Shown: positions 1 to 8,382, counted from the stretch's first letter. The stretch is 13,051 nucleotides of DNA from Flavobacterium psychrophilum (GCA_945861915.1 CAMAWK010000045.1:1-13051), one strand, 5' to 3'. The notes: generated from the sequence alone by a model not told the origin. Numbers and translations: made by a program.

Positions 1-616
1 TGTTTACGATGTCGCCAGTAAACAATAACAAATCGGAGTTTTGCTCATTAATTAAATCAATGGCGTAATTTATTTTATCGGGATTGTCGAAACTACCACT
101 GTGAATATCTGATATTTGAGTGATTTGAAAACCATCAAAAGCATCGGGCAAATCAGCAAAAAATAACGTTTGTTTGATGACTTTAAAATTATACTTCCCA
201 ATGGTCATTCCATAAATTAATGACAGAAATGGAAGTGCCGCAATACTTAGAGCCAATTGACTCACAAATTGTCTTCGTTCGGGCAAAAAAGAGGCTTCTT
301 TATCATAATTGGCAAAATAATTCCGAGAGCCTATGATAAATCGCAACACATCTTCCAGTGCCATTAAGAGAGTAATAATTAATTTAGGAATTAACATTAA
401 TAATAATAGCCCAAGTGTGAGCATTGTCATGGGAGTTTGTCCCACACTTCTATCAAATTTTGAAAATTGATAAAAAATAAATACAATCGTTGCGAACGAA
501 ATCAAACAATAGAACAACAAAACCCAACGTGCTTTTACAACCGTTTTTACAGCCTGAAAAGCATACAATTCAATAATAGCGATAAGTGTAAAAAGAATAA
601 TCCAGCGAAAAGCCAT
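1..616 (-). CDS. Membrane-anchored metallophosphoesterase, N-terminal part (runs off the window)
   Basis: I translated this from the reverse strand. An ATG at 616-614 opens 205 codons without a stop, running off the left edge. The first 140 residues are hydrophobic, with about four likely membrane segments (roughly 1-20, 32-52, 66-88 and 118-138). They are followed by the start of a calcineurin-like phosphoesterase domain: QISDIHSG (D170, H172) is the first metal-binding motif and FTGDIVN (D202) the second. The remaining GNH and histidine motifs would lie outside the window. Proteins of this layout (membrane N-terminus plus YkuE-like phosphoesterase domain) are common in Bacteroidetes, and their substrates are mostly unknown. 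An in-frame stop four codons upstream of the ATG fixes the start. It is divergent from polA. The family call is firm; the substrate is not known. Confidence 0.85.
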   Translation of the reverse strand, partial: MAFRWIILFTLIAIIELYAFQAVKTVVKARWVLLFYCLISFATIVFIFYQFSKFDRSVGQTPMTMLTLGLLLLMLIPKLIITLLMALEDVLRFIIGSRNYFANYDKEASFLPERRQFVSQLALSIAALPFLSLIYGMTIGKYNFKVIKQTLFFADLPDAFDGFQITQISDIHSGSFDNPDKINYAIDLINEQNSDLLLFTGDIVN

Positions 617-618
617 CT

Positions 619-634
619 GCTTAATTTTTTAAGC
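619..634. repeat. Small A/T-rich inverted repeat in the polA / phosphoesterase intergenic region
   Basis: GCTTAA-TTTT-TTAAGC is a perfect 6-bp stem with a 4-base loop, ending two bases before the start codon of the minus-strand phosphoesterase. In its mRNA the stem would overlap the ribosome-binding region, but it is A/U-rich and weak, so a regulatory role is only a guess. The rest of the 145-base gap (617-761) must hold promoters for both divergent genes. TACTTTTA at 736-743 resembles a TAnnTTTG -7 element for polA, without a well-spaced -33 TTG. Confidence 0.35.
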
Positions 635-761
635 AAATTAACGAAGAAAGTTTCTGTCAATTTTAATTATTAAATATATTTTAACAATGCTTTAATTTCT
701 AGGAAAAACAACCCTCAGATTTTTGAAAGTTTACCTACTTTTACAGTCAAAATTTATTTTT

Positions 762-3608
762 ATGTCACAAAAACGCCTTTACCTTCTCGATGCATACGCA
801 CTAATATTTCGTGGTTATTTTGCCTTTATAAAAAATCCGCGTATCAACTCTAAAGGAATGGATACATCAGCCATTATGGGATTTATGAATGCTCTGATGG
901 ATGTCATTAAACGTGAAAAACCCGATCATCTGGCAGTAGCTTTTGACAAAGGTGGAAGTACCTATCGTTATGAAATGTATCAAGAATATAAAGCGCATCG
1001 CGACGAAACTCCAGAAGCTATAAAAATTGCTGTTCCGTATATTCAAGAATTGTTAAAAGCCATGCACATTCCCATTATTGAAGTTGCCGGTTTTGAAGCC
1101 GACGATTTAATTGGAACGTTAGCCAAACAAGCCGAAAAAGAGGATTTTAAAGTATTTATGGTAACGCCCGATAAAGATTTTGCACAGCTCGTGTCCGAAA
1201 ATATTTTTATGTACAAACCAGCTCGAATGGGAAATGACATCGAAATTTGGGGCATTCCAGAAGTATTGGCCAAATTCGAAATCGAACGACCAGAACAAGT
1301 GATTGATTACCTTGGAATGATGGGTGATGCAGCTGATAATATTCCGGGTTTACCTGGTGTTGGCGAAGTTACAGCCAAAAAATTTTTGAAAGAATTTGGT
1401 TCAATGGAAAATCTTTTAGCTAATACCGACAAGCTAAAAGGTGCGATGAAAGAAAAAATAGAGGCCAATGCCGATAAAGGAATTCTATCTAAAAAATTGG
1501 CTCGAATTCTTTTAGATTGTCCAGTAACTTTTAATGCTACTGATTACGAACTTTCTAAACCTGATGTTGAAAAAACCGATGCACTTTTCAATGAATTGGA
1601 ATTCCGTCAAATGAAAGCACAATTCGATAAATATTTCCTCTCCCCAACCCTCTCCGAGGGAGAGGGAGTTGAAACTGGAAATAGCCAGACTAAAAAGACT
1701 CATGCTAAAAAATCGAATGAAGATCAATTCGACTTATTTGGATTTTACGACGAATCAGACTCTGCTCCTTCCCCTTTGGGGAAGGCTGGGATGGGGACTT
1801 TAGAAAATACAGAGCATTTTTATCAAACAATTCAAGGGGATTTGCCTGTGAAATTATTATTACAAAATTTATTAAATCAAACTTCGGTTTGTTTTGATAC
1901 GGAAACTACTGGAATTGATGGCTTGAATGCCGAATTAGTTGGAGTGTCTTTTTCATGGGAAAAAGGAAAAGGATTTTACGTTCCGTTTCCTGAAAATCAA
2001 GACGAAGCACAAATTTTAGTCGATAAATTCAAACCGTTTTTCGAAAATGAAGCCATCGAAAAAATTGGGCAAAACATTAAATACGATTTGAAAATTCTTT
2101 CTCGTTATGGAGTTCAAATCAAAGGAAAATTATTTGACACCATGATTGCGCATTACCTCATCAACCCTGATATGCGTCACAATATGGATGTTTTATCCGA
2201 AACGTATTTAAAATATTCGCCAAAATCTATCGAAACTTTAATCGGAAAAAAAGGTAAAAACCAACTTTCCATGCGAGATGTAGCTTTAGAAGAGATCAAA
2301 GAATATGCTGCTGAAGATGCTGATATTACGTTTCAATTGAAACAAAATTTTAGCCCGATTCTCGATAAAGCTGAAACTAAAAAATTATTTGTTGAAATCG
2401 AAATTCCACTTATTCCTGTTCTTGCAGCGATGGAAATGGAAGGGATTAATTTAGACGTTCCCTATTTAAAATCGATGTCGGTTGAAATGGCAAAAGAAAG
2501 TGCAGCATTAGAACAAAAAATATACGAAACGGCTGGCGAGAAATTCAATTTGGCTTCACCTAAACAACTCGGCGATATTTTATTCGATAAAATGAAAATT
2601 GGCGGAACCAAACAAAAGAAAACCAAAACGGGTCAATATGCCACTGGCGAAGAAATTTTAAGCTATTTAGAAAAAGACAATCCTATTGTAAAAGACATTC
2701 TCGAATGGCGACAAATGGTTAAATTACAAAGCACTTATATCGATGCTTTACCAAATCAATTAGATAAAAAAACAGGACGTGTTCACACTGATTATATGCA
2801 AACTGTTGCTGCAACGGGTCGTTTGAGTTCAAATAATCCAAACTTGCAAAACATCCCGATTCGCACCGAACGCGGACGATTGATTCGTAAAGCATTTATC
2901 GCTCGTGACGAAAATTACACCTTGCTTTCTGCCGATTACTCGCAGATAGAACTTCGAATTATTGCGGCGCTATCTGGTGAAGAAAACATGATTAAAGCGT
3001 TTCAAAACAATGAAGACATCCACAAAAGCACTGCTGCAAAAGTATTCAATGTTCCATTGGAAGAAGTTACCAAAGAACAACGTAGTAATGCCAAAACCGT
3101 GAATTTCGGAATTATTTATGGGGTTTCTGCCTTTGGACTTTCAAATCAAACTTCGTTGTCACGAAAAGAAGCAGCAGAATTGATTGATGCGTATTATGCT
3201 ACTTATCCAAAACTAAAATCGTACATGTCTAACCAAGTCGATTTTGCTAGAGAACATGGTTATGTACAAACCGTTTTAGGAAGACGTCGTTATTTAAAAG
3301 ATATTAATTCGGCCAATATGATGGTAAAAAGTGGCGCCGAGCGAAATGCGGTAAACGCACCCATTCAAGGTTCGGCTGCTGATATTATCAAAATTGCGAT
3401 GATTAATATTCACAAAAAACTAACTTCGGAGAATTGGAAATCAAAAATGTTATTACAAGTACACGATGAGCTAGTGTTTGACGTTCATAATTCTGAATTA
3501 GAAAAAATAAAACCAATCATTAAATACGAAATGGAAAATGCTTTTAAATTAGATGTTCCATTAGAAGTAGAAATGGGAGTTGGTAAAAATTGGTTGGAGG
3601 CGCATTAA
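762..3608 (+). CDS. polA: DNA polymerase I with 5'-nuclease, 3'-5' proofreading and polymerase domains
   Basis: Family A DNA polymerase of 948 residues, acting in Okazaki fragment maturation and repair synthesis. The ATG at 762 (MSQKRLYLLDAYA) is preferred to the in-frame TTG at 723, because family homology begins there. The 5'-nuclease domain (about 1-285) shows D10, EADD (E112, D114, D115), TPDKD (D137, D139) and the helix-hairpin-helix GLPGVGEVTAKKF. The 3'-5' exonuclease domain (about 355-540) keeps all catalytic acids: D379/E381 in CFDTETTG, D442 in GQNIKYD, and Y515/D519 in YAAEDAD. The polymerase domain has motif A DYSQIELR (D725), motif B R774-K778-F782-Y786 and motif C VHDE (D902). 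F782 is the residue type that discriminates against dideoxynucleotides. E. coli PolI has 928 residues. The linker (about 286-350) carries two repeat-like palindromes read in frame. No frameshift is present. Confidence 0.98.
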   Translation: MSQKRLYLLDAYALIFRGYFAFIKNPRINSKGMDTSAIMGFMNALMDVIKREKPDHLAVAFDKGGSTYRYEMYQEYKAHRDETPEAIKIAVPYIQELLKAMHIPIIEVAGFEADDLIGTLAKQAEKEDFKVFMVTPDKDFAQLVSENIFMYKPARMGNDIEIWGIPEVLAKFEIERPEQVIDYLGMMGDAADNIPGLPGVGEVTAKKFLKEFGSMENLLANTDKLKGAMKEKIEANADKGILSKKLARILLDCPVTFNATDYELSKPDVEKTDALFNELEFRQMKAQFDKYFLSPTLSEGEGVETGNSQTKKTHAKKSNEDQFDLFGFYDESDSAPSPLGKAGMGTLENTEHFYQTIQGDLPVKLLLQNLLNQTSVCFDTETTGIDGLNAELVGVSFSWEKGKGFYVPFPENQDEAQILVDKFKPFFENEAIEKIGQNIKYDLKILSRYGVQIKGKLFDTMIAHYLINPDMRHNMDVLSETYLKYSPKSIETLIGKKGKNQLSMRDVALEEIKEYAAEDADITFQLKQNFSPILDKAETKKLFVEIEIPLIPVLAAMEMEGINLDVPYLKSMSVEMAKESAALEQKIYETAGEKFNLASPKQLGDILFDKMKIGGTKQKKTKTGQYATGEEILSYLEKDNPIVKDILEWRQMVKLQSTYIDALPNQLDKKTGRVHTDYMQTVAATGRLSSNNPNLQNIPIRTERGRLIRKAFIARDENYTLLSADYSQIELRIIAALSGEENMIKAFQNNEDIHKSTAAKVFNVPLEEVTKEQRSNAKTVNFGIIYGVSAFGLSNQTSLSRKEAAELIDAYYATYPKLKSYMSNQVDFAREHGYVQTVLGRRRYLKDINSANMMVKSGAERNAVNAPIQGSAADIIKIAMINIHKKLTSENWKSKMLLQVHDELVFDVHNSELEKIKPIIKYEMENAFKLDVPLEVEMGVGKNWLEAH
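1648..1666. repeat. Palindromic element 1 read in frame inside polA
   Basis: CCCTCTCC (1648-1655), loop GAG, GGAGAGGG (1659-1666): a perfect 8-bp GC-rich stem in an otherwise A/T-rich gene. It can extend through CAA (1645-1647) with TTG (1669-1671) across a 2-base bulge. It encodes part of SPTLSEGEGVE, at about residues 291-304 of PolA, in the linker between the 5'-nuclease and proofreading domains. From general knowledge, sequences of this type recur between genes in Flavobacterium genomes. Membership in a dispersed family is inferred here, not shown. Confidence 0.7.
1767..1785. repeat. Palindromic element 2 read in frame inside polA
   Basis: CCTTCCCC (1767-1774), loop TTT, GGGGAAGG (1778-1785), followed by the G-rich flank CTGGGATGGGG. 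It has the same architecture as element 1, an 8-bp perfect stem with a 3-base loop, but a different sequence. It encodes SAPSPLGKAGMG, about residues 334-345 of PolA. Between the two elements lies a more normal linker that includes the EDQFDLFGF segment. The base composition and the palindrome suggest an inserted repeat rather than selected protein sequence. Confidence 0.7.
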
Positions 3609-3698
3609 ATTTTAGATTGTAGATTTTTGACTTTATATTTCATTTATGATTCAAAGCAACTATGTCATTCTTAGGAATCTAATAAACTTATACAAATA

Positions 3699-4124
3699 AT
3701 GGATAATATAAGCGAAGAAGAAATAATTCAATTCTTAAAAGAAGAAACTTACGAAGAAGTAATCACATCTGAAACTGATGTTTTTAACAAATGTGGAATC
3801 AGCGGCGATGATTCCCACGAATTGATTGAAAAATATCAGATGAAATATAACGTATATATGACAAACTATTTGTGGTATTTTCATTGTGATGAAGAAGGAA
3901 GTTCTTTCTTTACAAGTATGTTTTTTAAACCACCTTATAAAAGAGTAGCACGAATTTCAATCACTCCAAAAATATTAACTGAATTTGCTAACTCAAAGAA
4001 ATGGAACATTGATTATCCTGGACATAAATTGCCAAAATACCGTTATGACATTATATTTAATCAAATTGTTTTATTATTTATTCTAATATGGCTGATTTAT
4101 TCTTTAGTAACAAAATATTTTTAA
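3699..4124 (+). CDS. Small DUF1493-like protein with C-terminal membrane segment
   Basis: A 141-residue protein of unknown function. An acidic helical N-terminus (about 1-25) leads to DVFNKCGISGDDSHELIEKY, residues 28-46, followed by NYLWYFHCDEEG. This pattern, a GDD followed by a helix and an aromatic stretch before an acidic turn, resembles the DUF1493 family, whose members look like acyl-carrier-protein-fold proteins. The segment ITPKILTEFANSKKWNIDYPG (about 88-108) fits that family's C-terminal part. Residues about 118-137 form one hydrophobic segment with a short KYF end, so the protein is probably tail-anchored with its bulk in the cytoplasm. I see no phosphopantetheine DSL motif, so a carrier role is not supported. 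It lies 90 bp after polA on the same strand. The family call comes from recalled motifs and is moderately sure. Confidence 0.65.
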   Translation: MDNISEEEIIQFLKEETYEEVITSETDVFNKCGISGDDSHELIEKYQMKYNVYMTNYLWYFHCDEEGSSFFTSMFFKPPYKRVARISITPKILTEFANSKKWNIDYPGHKLPKYRYDIIFNQIVLLFILIWLIYSLVTKYF

Positions 4125-4180
4125 AATTAAACCTTTAGATAATTAATATGTTTCCGAAAATCATAACTGCTATACCAAAA

Positions 4181-4221
4181 CGGGATTATAAACCCGACCG
4201 CTCGGGACGGAAAAAATTTTC
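4181..4221. repeat. GC-rich overlapping hairpins between convergent genes
   Basis: The gap between the DUF1493 gene and galM contains a GC-rich patch in A/T-rich DNA. CCCGA (4193-4197), loop CCGC and TCGGG (4202-4206) form one hairpin. CGGG (4181-4184) can instead pair with CCCG (4193-4196). GAAAA (4210-4214) and TTTTC (4217-4221) form a third, weak one. It may be a decayed dispersed repeat or a shared terminator for the two converging genes. There is no clean U-tract, so a terminator label is not justified. Confidence 0.4.
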
Positions 4222-4273
4222 GAGCTATCCATCACGACTTTATTTTGTTATATCCTAGCCATCGGATTATTTT

Positions 4274-5344
4274 TTATTTCAACCCAAACTGATAAATAGT
4301 GGTTTGTGTGTATAATTCATCTGGATTTAGCATGGTTGAAGGAAAACTAGGCTGGTTAGGCGAATCTGGGAAATGCTGCATTTCTAAACAAAATCCTGAG
4401 CGAAAATCGTATCGATTTGAGTTTTTTCCTTTGTTTATACCATCTAAAAAATTACCCGTGTAAAATTGAACACCTGGCTCGGTAGTAAATGCCTTTAATT
4501 CAATACCTGTCGAAGATTCTGAAACGGTTGCTACCCAACTCAATTCGTTGTTTTCTTTATTCAAAACCCAATTCTGATCGTAGCCGTTTGCCTGAATTAA
4601 AGGAAGGTAATTATCATTTATTCTTTCTCCTATTTTATGAGCCAGTCTAAAATCCAAGGGCGTATTGGCGACGCTTCGGATTTCTCCAGTAGGAATCATG
4701 GTGTCATCGGATGGAGTAAAACTATCTGCATTGAGAACCAATTCGTGTGAGTCTATGGTGCCAACTCCCGCTCCTTTCAGATTAAAATACACATGATTGG
4801 TTAAATTAACTAACGTTGTAGCATCGGTTTTTGCCCAATACTCTATTTTAATTTCGTTGGCATTGGTCAATGTATAAGTAACTTTTACTAACAAATTTCC
4901 TGGAAAACCTTCTTCGCCATCATTAGATAGGTAGCTTAGTTCTATTGCTTCTTCTCCGTTTTTGGTTAGAAAAGGATTGGCATCCCAAACTTTTTTGTCA
5001 AAGCCTTTTTGTCCTCCGTGAAGGGTGTTGGGCCCGTTATTGGTATAAAGCGAATAGGTTTTATTATCTAGTTCAAAATTACTTTTGGCAATTCTATTAG
5101 CAAAACGACCTACAATTGCCCCAAAATATTTTTCCTCTATTTGATATTCATCAATAGATTCCAATCCCAAAACTACATCAACCCATTCGTTTTGATTATT
5201 TGGAACTATCAAACTAACTATTCTAGCTCCAAAATTAGTTATTTGACAAACCAATCCGTTTTTGTTTTTCAGGTTGTAGAGCCTTACTTCTTTTCCGTCA
5301 ATTTGGGTTGTGAAATTAGTTTGTGTTAAAATTTCAGAAATCAT
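4274..5344 (-). CDS. galM: Aldose 1-epimerase (galactose mutarotase)
   Basis: A 356-residue enzyme interconverting beta- and alpha-D-galactose, which supplies the alpha anomer to galactokinase. Family landmarks are present: GRFANRI (N83, R84), NTLHGG (H109), the catalytic-acid histidine in TNHVYFNL (H184), the substrate-binding aspartate in GYDQNW (D256), and the catalytic base in TEPGVQFYTGN (E289). The length fits the family, and no signal peptide is seen, so it should be cytoplasmic, unlike some secreted Bacteroidetes mutarotases. It lies 57 bp downstream of galE on the same strand with no hairpin between them, so the two are probably cotranscribed. It is the last gene of the galactose cluster on this side and converges on the DUF1493 gene. 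Confidence 0.96.
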   Translation of the reverse strand: MISEILTQTNFTTQIDGKEVRLYNLKNKNGLVCQITNFGARIVSLIVPNNQNEWVDVVLGLESIDEYQIEEKYFGAIVGRFANRIAKSNFELDNKTYSLYTNNGPNTLHGGQKGFDKKVWDANPFLTKNGEEAIELSYLSNDGEEGFPGNLLVKVTYTLTNANEIKIEYWAKTDATTLVNLTNHVYFNLKGAGVGTIDSHELVLNADSFTPSDDTMIPTGEIRSVANTPLDFRLAHKIGERINDNYLPLIQANGYDQNWVLNKENNELSWVATVSESSTGIELKAFTTEPGVQFYTGNFLDGINKGKNSNRYDFRSGFCLEMQHFPDSPNQPSFPSTMLNPDELYTQTTIYQFGLK

Positions 5345-5401
5345 TTTAATGTCTGGATTGTTGTTAGAATAAATAGCTGTTTTTGAAATAGAAAATAAAC
5401 T

Positions 5402-6421
5402 TTATTTTACCTTTCTAACTTTTTGCTCCCATTCCCAAGCACTGGCTACAGCTTCGTCAAGAGTAGATTGGGTTTTCCAACCTAAAACCGATTTTGCTTT
5501 ATCAGTGTTTGCGTATGCAATGGTCACATCACCTTCTCTTCGGTCAACAATGCTGTAAGGCAATTTAGTACCACTCATTTTTTCGAAGCTATTGATAACA
5601 TCTAAAACCGAACTTCCTGTTCCAGTTCCTAAATTAAAGGTTTCTACTGCCGCTTCATTTTGTTTCTTAATCAAACGCTCTAAAGCAATTACATGCGCTT
5701 TGGCAAGATCGACCACATGAATATAATCACGAATACAGGTTCCGTCTGGCGTAGGATAATCATTGCCATACACCATTAATTCTTTGCGAATTCCTAATCC
5801 GGTTTGGGTAATAAATGGAACTAAATTTTGCGGAACTCCAATAGGCAATTCCCCAATATTGATGGATGGATGCGCTCCAATTGGATTAAAATAACGCAAC
5901 AAAATGGCTTTTATATTACTTACTTTGGTTACATCGGTAATGATTTCTTCGCCAATTTGTTTGGTATTCCCATAAGGAGACAAGGCGGGTTGTACTGGTG
6001 AACTTTCGGTGATAGGCATCGTTTCTGCTTGGCCGTAGACCGTGCAAGAAGAACTGAAAATAAAGTTAGCTACTGGTTTTTTCTCTAATTCTTGTAAAAT
6101 ATACACTAAACTAGCAATGTTATTTTCATAGTACAACAATGGATTTGTAACACTCTCTCCTACTGCTTTTGAGGCTGCAAAATGAATGATATTATCAACA
6201 TCAGAATGTCTTTTGAAAAAATCAATCACCGATTCCTTGTTTCTTAAATCAATGTTTTCAAAAACAGGTAATTTTCCAGAGGTTGCAAAAATACCTTCTA
6301 CCACCTCTTCGGATGAATTAGAAAGATTATCAATAATTACTACTTCGTATCCTGCATTCTGTAATTCAACAACGGTATGTGATCCAATGAATCCTAAACC
6401 TCCTGTAACTAATATTTTCAT
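5402..6421 (-). CDS. galE: UDP-glucose 4-epimerase
   Basis: A 339-residue short-chain dehydrogenase-type epimerase, almost the same length as the E. coli enzyme (338). It interconverts UDP-galactose and UDP-glucose using tightly bound NAD, closing the Leloir cycle. The N-terminal Rossmann motif is GGLGFIG (residues 7-13), followed by the acidic IIDNLSNS. The active site is visible as FSSSCTVYG (S125 in the position of E. coli S124) and SPYGNTK (Y150, K154). The C-terminal part has the YGNDYPTPDGTCIRDYIHV and FNLGTG sequences typical of GalE. It is cytoplasmic. It starts 160 bp after the symporter gene on the same strand, with a terminator-like hairpin in between, so it may depend on its own promoter or on read-through. 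galM follows. Confidence 0.97.
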   Translation of the reverse strand: MKILVTGGLGFIGSHTVVELQNAGYEVVIIDNLSNSSEEVVEGIFATSGKLPVFENIDLRNKESVIDFFKRHSDVDNIIHFAASKAVGESVTNPLLYYENNIASLVYILQELEKKPVANFIFSSSCTVYGQAETMPITESSPVQPALSPYGNTKQIGEEIITDVTKVSNIKAILLRYFNPIGAHPSINIGELPIGVPQNLVPFITQTGLGIRKELMVYGNDYPTPDGTCIRDYIHVVDLAKAHVIALERLIKKQNEAAVETFNLGTGTGSSVLDVINSFEKMSGTKLPYSIVDRREGDVTIAYANTDKAKSVLGWKTQSTLDEAVASAWEWEQKVRKVK

Positions 6422-6495
6422 TTTCTTGTAATTAAATGTTTTTTATTATTCTATTTCGAATTTAAATTAATGAGCTTTGTTTTAGTTGTAAGTAT

Positions 6496-6530
6496 AAAAA
6501 AACTTTAGAGACTTGAACCTCTAAAGTTTT
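6496..6530 (-). terminator. Intrinsic terminator after the symporter gene
   Basis: AAAACTTTAGAG (6499-6510) and CTCTAAAGTTTT (6519-6530) make a perfect 12-bp stem around an 8-base loop. Read on the minus strand, the stem ends in a run of seven T, beginning within the stem and extending to 6496, about 50 bases after the symporter stop. It separates the symporter from galE. On the plus strand it has a shorter T run and could act weakly there too. Confidence 0.8.
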
Positions 6531-6581
6531 TAAATAATTATCATGGATTTATTAAATTATAAATCATTTAATCTTAATATT

Positions 6582-8270
6582 TTACCAGAAAATAGTATAC
6601 AATGCTACTAGAATTCCAGTTATAATTAAAGTTCCTATAGCAAAACCATTAGTAACTTTAAACATTTTTGAATCAATTTCTAATCCTTTTGATTTGTATC
6701 CTCTCTTCTCGTCATACAAACTGATTAATATCATTAGGAAAACACAAATTACAAATACAAATCCCATACGGTCTATAAACGGAATTTCATACAACATTGT
6801 TTTGTCTTTTTGTTCTACCAATGTAGCAAAACCAGAACTGTATAAAAATTCTAGATTCACAAAACCAGGTAAGAATTTAAAAATTACTGACAATACAAAT
6901 CCTCCGATTGTTGCAAACATCGCTGCATTTGAACTTGTTTTTTTCCAGAAGAACCCCAGAATAAACATAGCAAAAATTCCTGGACTCACGAATCCTGTGT
7001 ACTCTTGAATAAATTCAAAACCTCCTTTTTTATCAATTCCTAACATTGGAGCAATAACAACAGCAATTATCATCGCTACCAAAACAGTAATTTTCCCTAC
7101 TCGTACCATTTTCAATTCACTAGCATCTGTATCAATTTTTTTCTTAAAAATATCTAAGGTAAAAATGGTTGAAATACTATTAACTTTCCCAGCCAATGAA
7201 GCAACTACTGCTGCAGTTAAAGCGGCAAAAGACAATCCTTTTAATCCAACAGGAAGTAAATTCAATAATACTGGATATGATTTATCTGGGTTTATAACTC
7301 CATCAGCTCCTAAAAGTTCTGTTTGCAAACCGCCTTTCATATAAATTACATAAGCTGCAATTCCAGGTAAAACAACGATTATCGGCATTAATAATTTTAA
7401 GAAAGCAGCAAACAAAATACCTGTTCTAGCTGTTTTTAAATCAGCTCCCAAAGCTCTTTGAGTGATGTATTGGTTACAACCCCAATAATTTAAATTCACA
7501 ATCCACATTCCTCCAAATAAAACCGCTAAACCTGGCAAACTTGGAAAATTAGGGTTGTCTTTCTTAAATATCATGTGGAAATGATCATCGGATTGATTTA
7601 GCATATAATTAAATCCATCCACTAATCCGTGTTGTCCGTTTAATTCAGCTACTTTATCCAAAGCTAAATAAGTTGTAACTAAACCTCCAAAAATCAAGAA
7701 AACTACCTGAATTACATCGGTATAACCAATTACTTTCATTCCTCCTAATGCAATGACAATGGCAAAAAATGCTAAAGCGTACATACATAAATTAATCTCA
7801 ATTCCCGAAATTCCATTAATTGCTAAAGCTCCCAAATAAAGGATAGACGTTAAATTAACGATTACATAAAGTAACAACCAAAACACAGCCATAATCATAG
7901 CCACGTTTCCGTCGTAACGCTGACTCAAAAATTGAGGCATGGTGTAAATCTTATTTTTTAAATAGACCGGTATAAAAAATACGGCTACAATCACCAAAGT
8001 TAAGGCCGCCATCCATTCATACGTTGCAATAGCAAGTCCCATTTTGAAACCATTTCCAGACATAGCAATAAACTGCTCAGATGAAATGTTAGACGCAATA
8101 AGTGATGTTCCGATTGCCCACCAAGTAAGCGAACCTTCTGCTAAAAAATAATCGTGTGATGCCGATGTTGATTGTGTTTGCTTTTTTCTGTAAACATAAT
8201 AGCCATAGCCTGCTACTACAAAAAAGTAAAAAAGAAATACTAAATAATCAGCCAATTGTAATGTCTTCAT
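6582..8270 (-). CDS. Sodium/galactose (glucose) symporter, SSS family, vSGLT type
   Basis: A 562-residue inner-membrane protein with about 14 membrane segments. It closely resembles Vibrio vSGLT, which couples galactose uptake to Na+. Sugar-site residues recalled from vSGLT line up: N61 and Q66 in SNISSEQFI, E85 in ATYEWM, N259 and the gate tyrosine Y262 in NLNYWGCNQY, K292 in FLKL, and Q422 in IQEYTG. One difference is A88 where vSGLT has S91. TM8 shows the VVASLAGKVNS stretch that lines the sodium site. The start MKTLQLADYLVF matches the usual short N-terminus before TM1. It is divergent from the GntR regulator, with a shared regulatory region of 189 bp, and is followed by a terminator, galE and galM. 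The setting makes galactose the probable substrate; glucose could also be carried. Confidence 0.95.
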   Translation of the reverse strand: MKTLQLADYLVFLFYFFVVAGYGYYVYRKKQTQSTSASHDYFLAEGSLTWWAIGTSLIASNISSEQFIAMSGNGFKMGLAIATYEWMAALTLVIVAVFFIPVYLKNKIYTMPQFLSQRYDGNVAMIMAVFWLLLYVIVNLTSILYLGALAINGISGIEINLCMYALAFFAIVIALGGMKVIGYTDVIQVVFLIFGGLVTTYLALDKVAELNGQHGLVDGFNYMLNQSDDHFHMIFKKDNPNFPSLPGLAVLFGGMWIVNLNYWGCNQYITQRALGADLKTARTGILFAAFLKLLMPIIVVLPGIAAYVIYMKGGLQTELLGADGVINPDKSYPVLLNLLPVGLKGLSFAALTAAVVASLAGKVNSISTIFTLDIFKKKIDTDASELKMVRVGKITVLVAMIIAVVIAPMLGIDKKGGFEFIQEYTGFVSPGIFAMFILGFFWKKTSSNAAMFATIGGFVLSVIFKFLPGFVNLEFLYSSGFATLVEQKDKTMLYEIPFIDRMGFVFVICVFLMILISLYDEKRGYKSKGLEIDSKMFKVTNGFAIGTLIITGILVALYTIFW

Positions 8271-8382
8271 AATGTGGTTTAGTTTTAGTTGGTTTTAGTA
8301 AATGTCATTAAAAAATTAATTGCAATTCTTGAAAAAATTAACACTTAAATTTTGATTTAACTATTTATTTTAAAGTTGGCTG

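Noticed and set aside
467..673. A 68-codon plus-strand open frame left of polA
   Set aside because: It lies mostly antisense to the metallophosphoesterase gene, which has clear family motifs; the peptide is low complexity and resembles nothing I recognise.
723..761. Thirteen-residue N-terminal extension of PolA from a TTG start
   Set aside because: Family homology begins at the ATG at 762, and the extension (MKVYLLLQSKFIF) looks like translated leader sequence.
1512..1727. A 71-codon minus-strand open frame inside polA
   Set aside because: It is antisense to well-conserved polA sequence and arises partly from the palindromic element, which is open on both strands.
1636..1798. Possible frameshift or pseudogene break in the odd polA linker
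   Set aside because: The nuclease motifs before it and the proofreading and polymerase motifs after it are in the same frame with no stop.
5990..6000. GTACTGGT inside galE resembling an operator half-site
   Set aside because: It codes for conserved GalE residues and has no second box at a 10-bp period.
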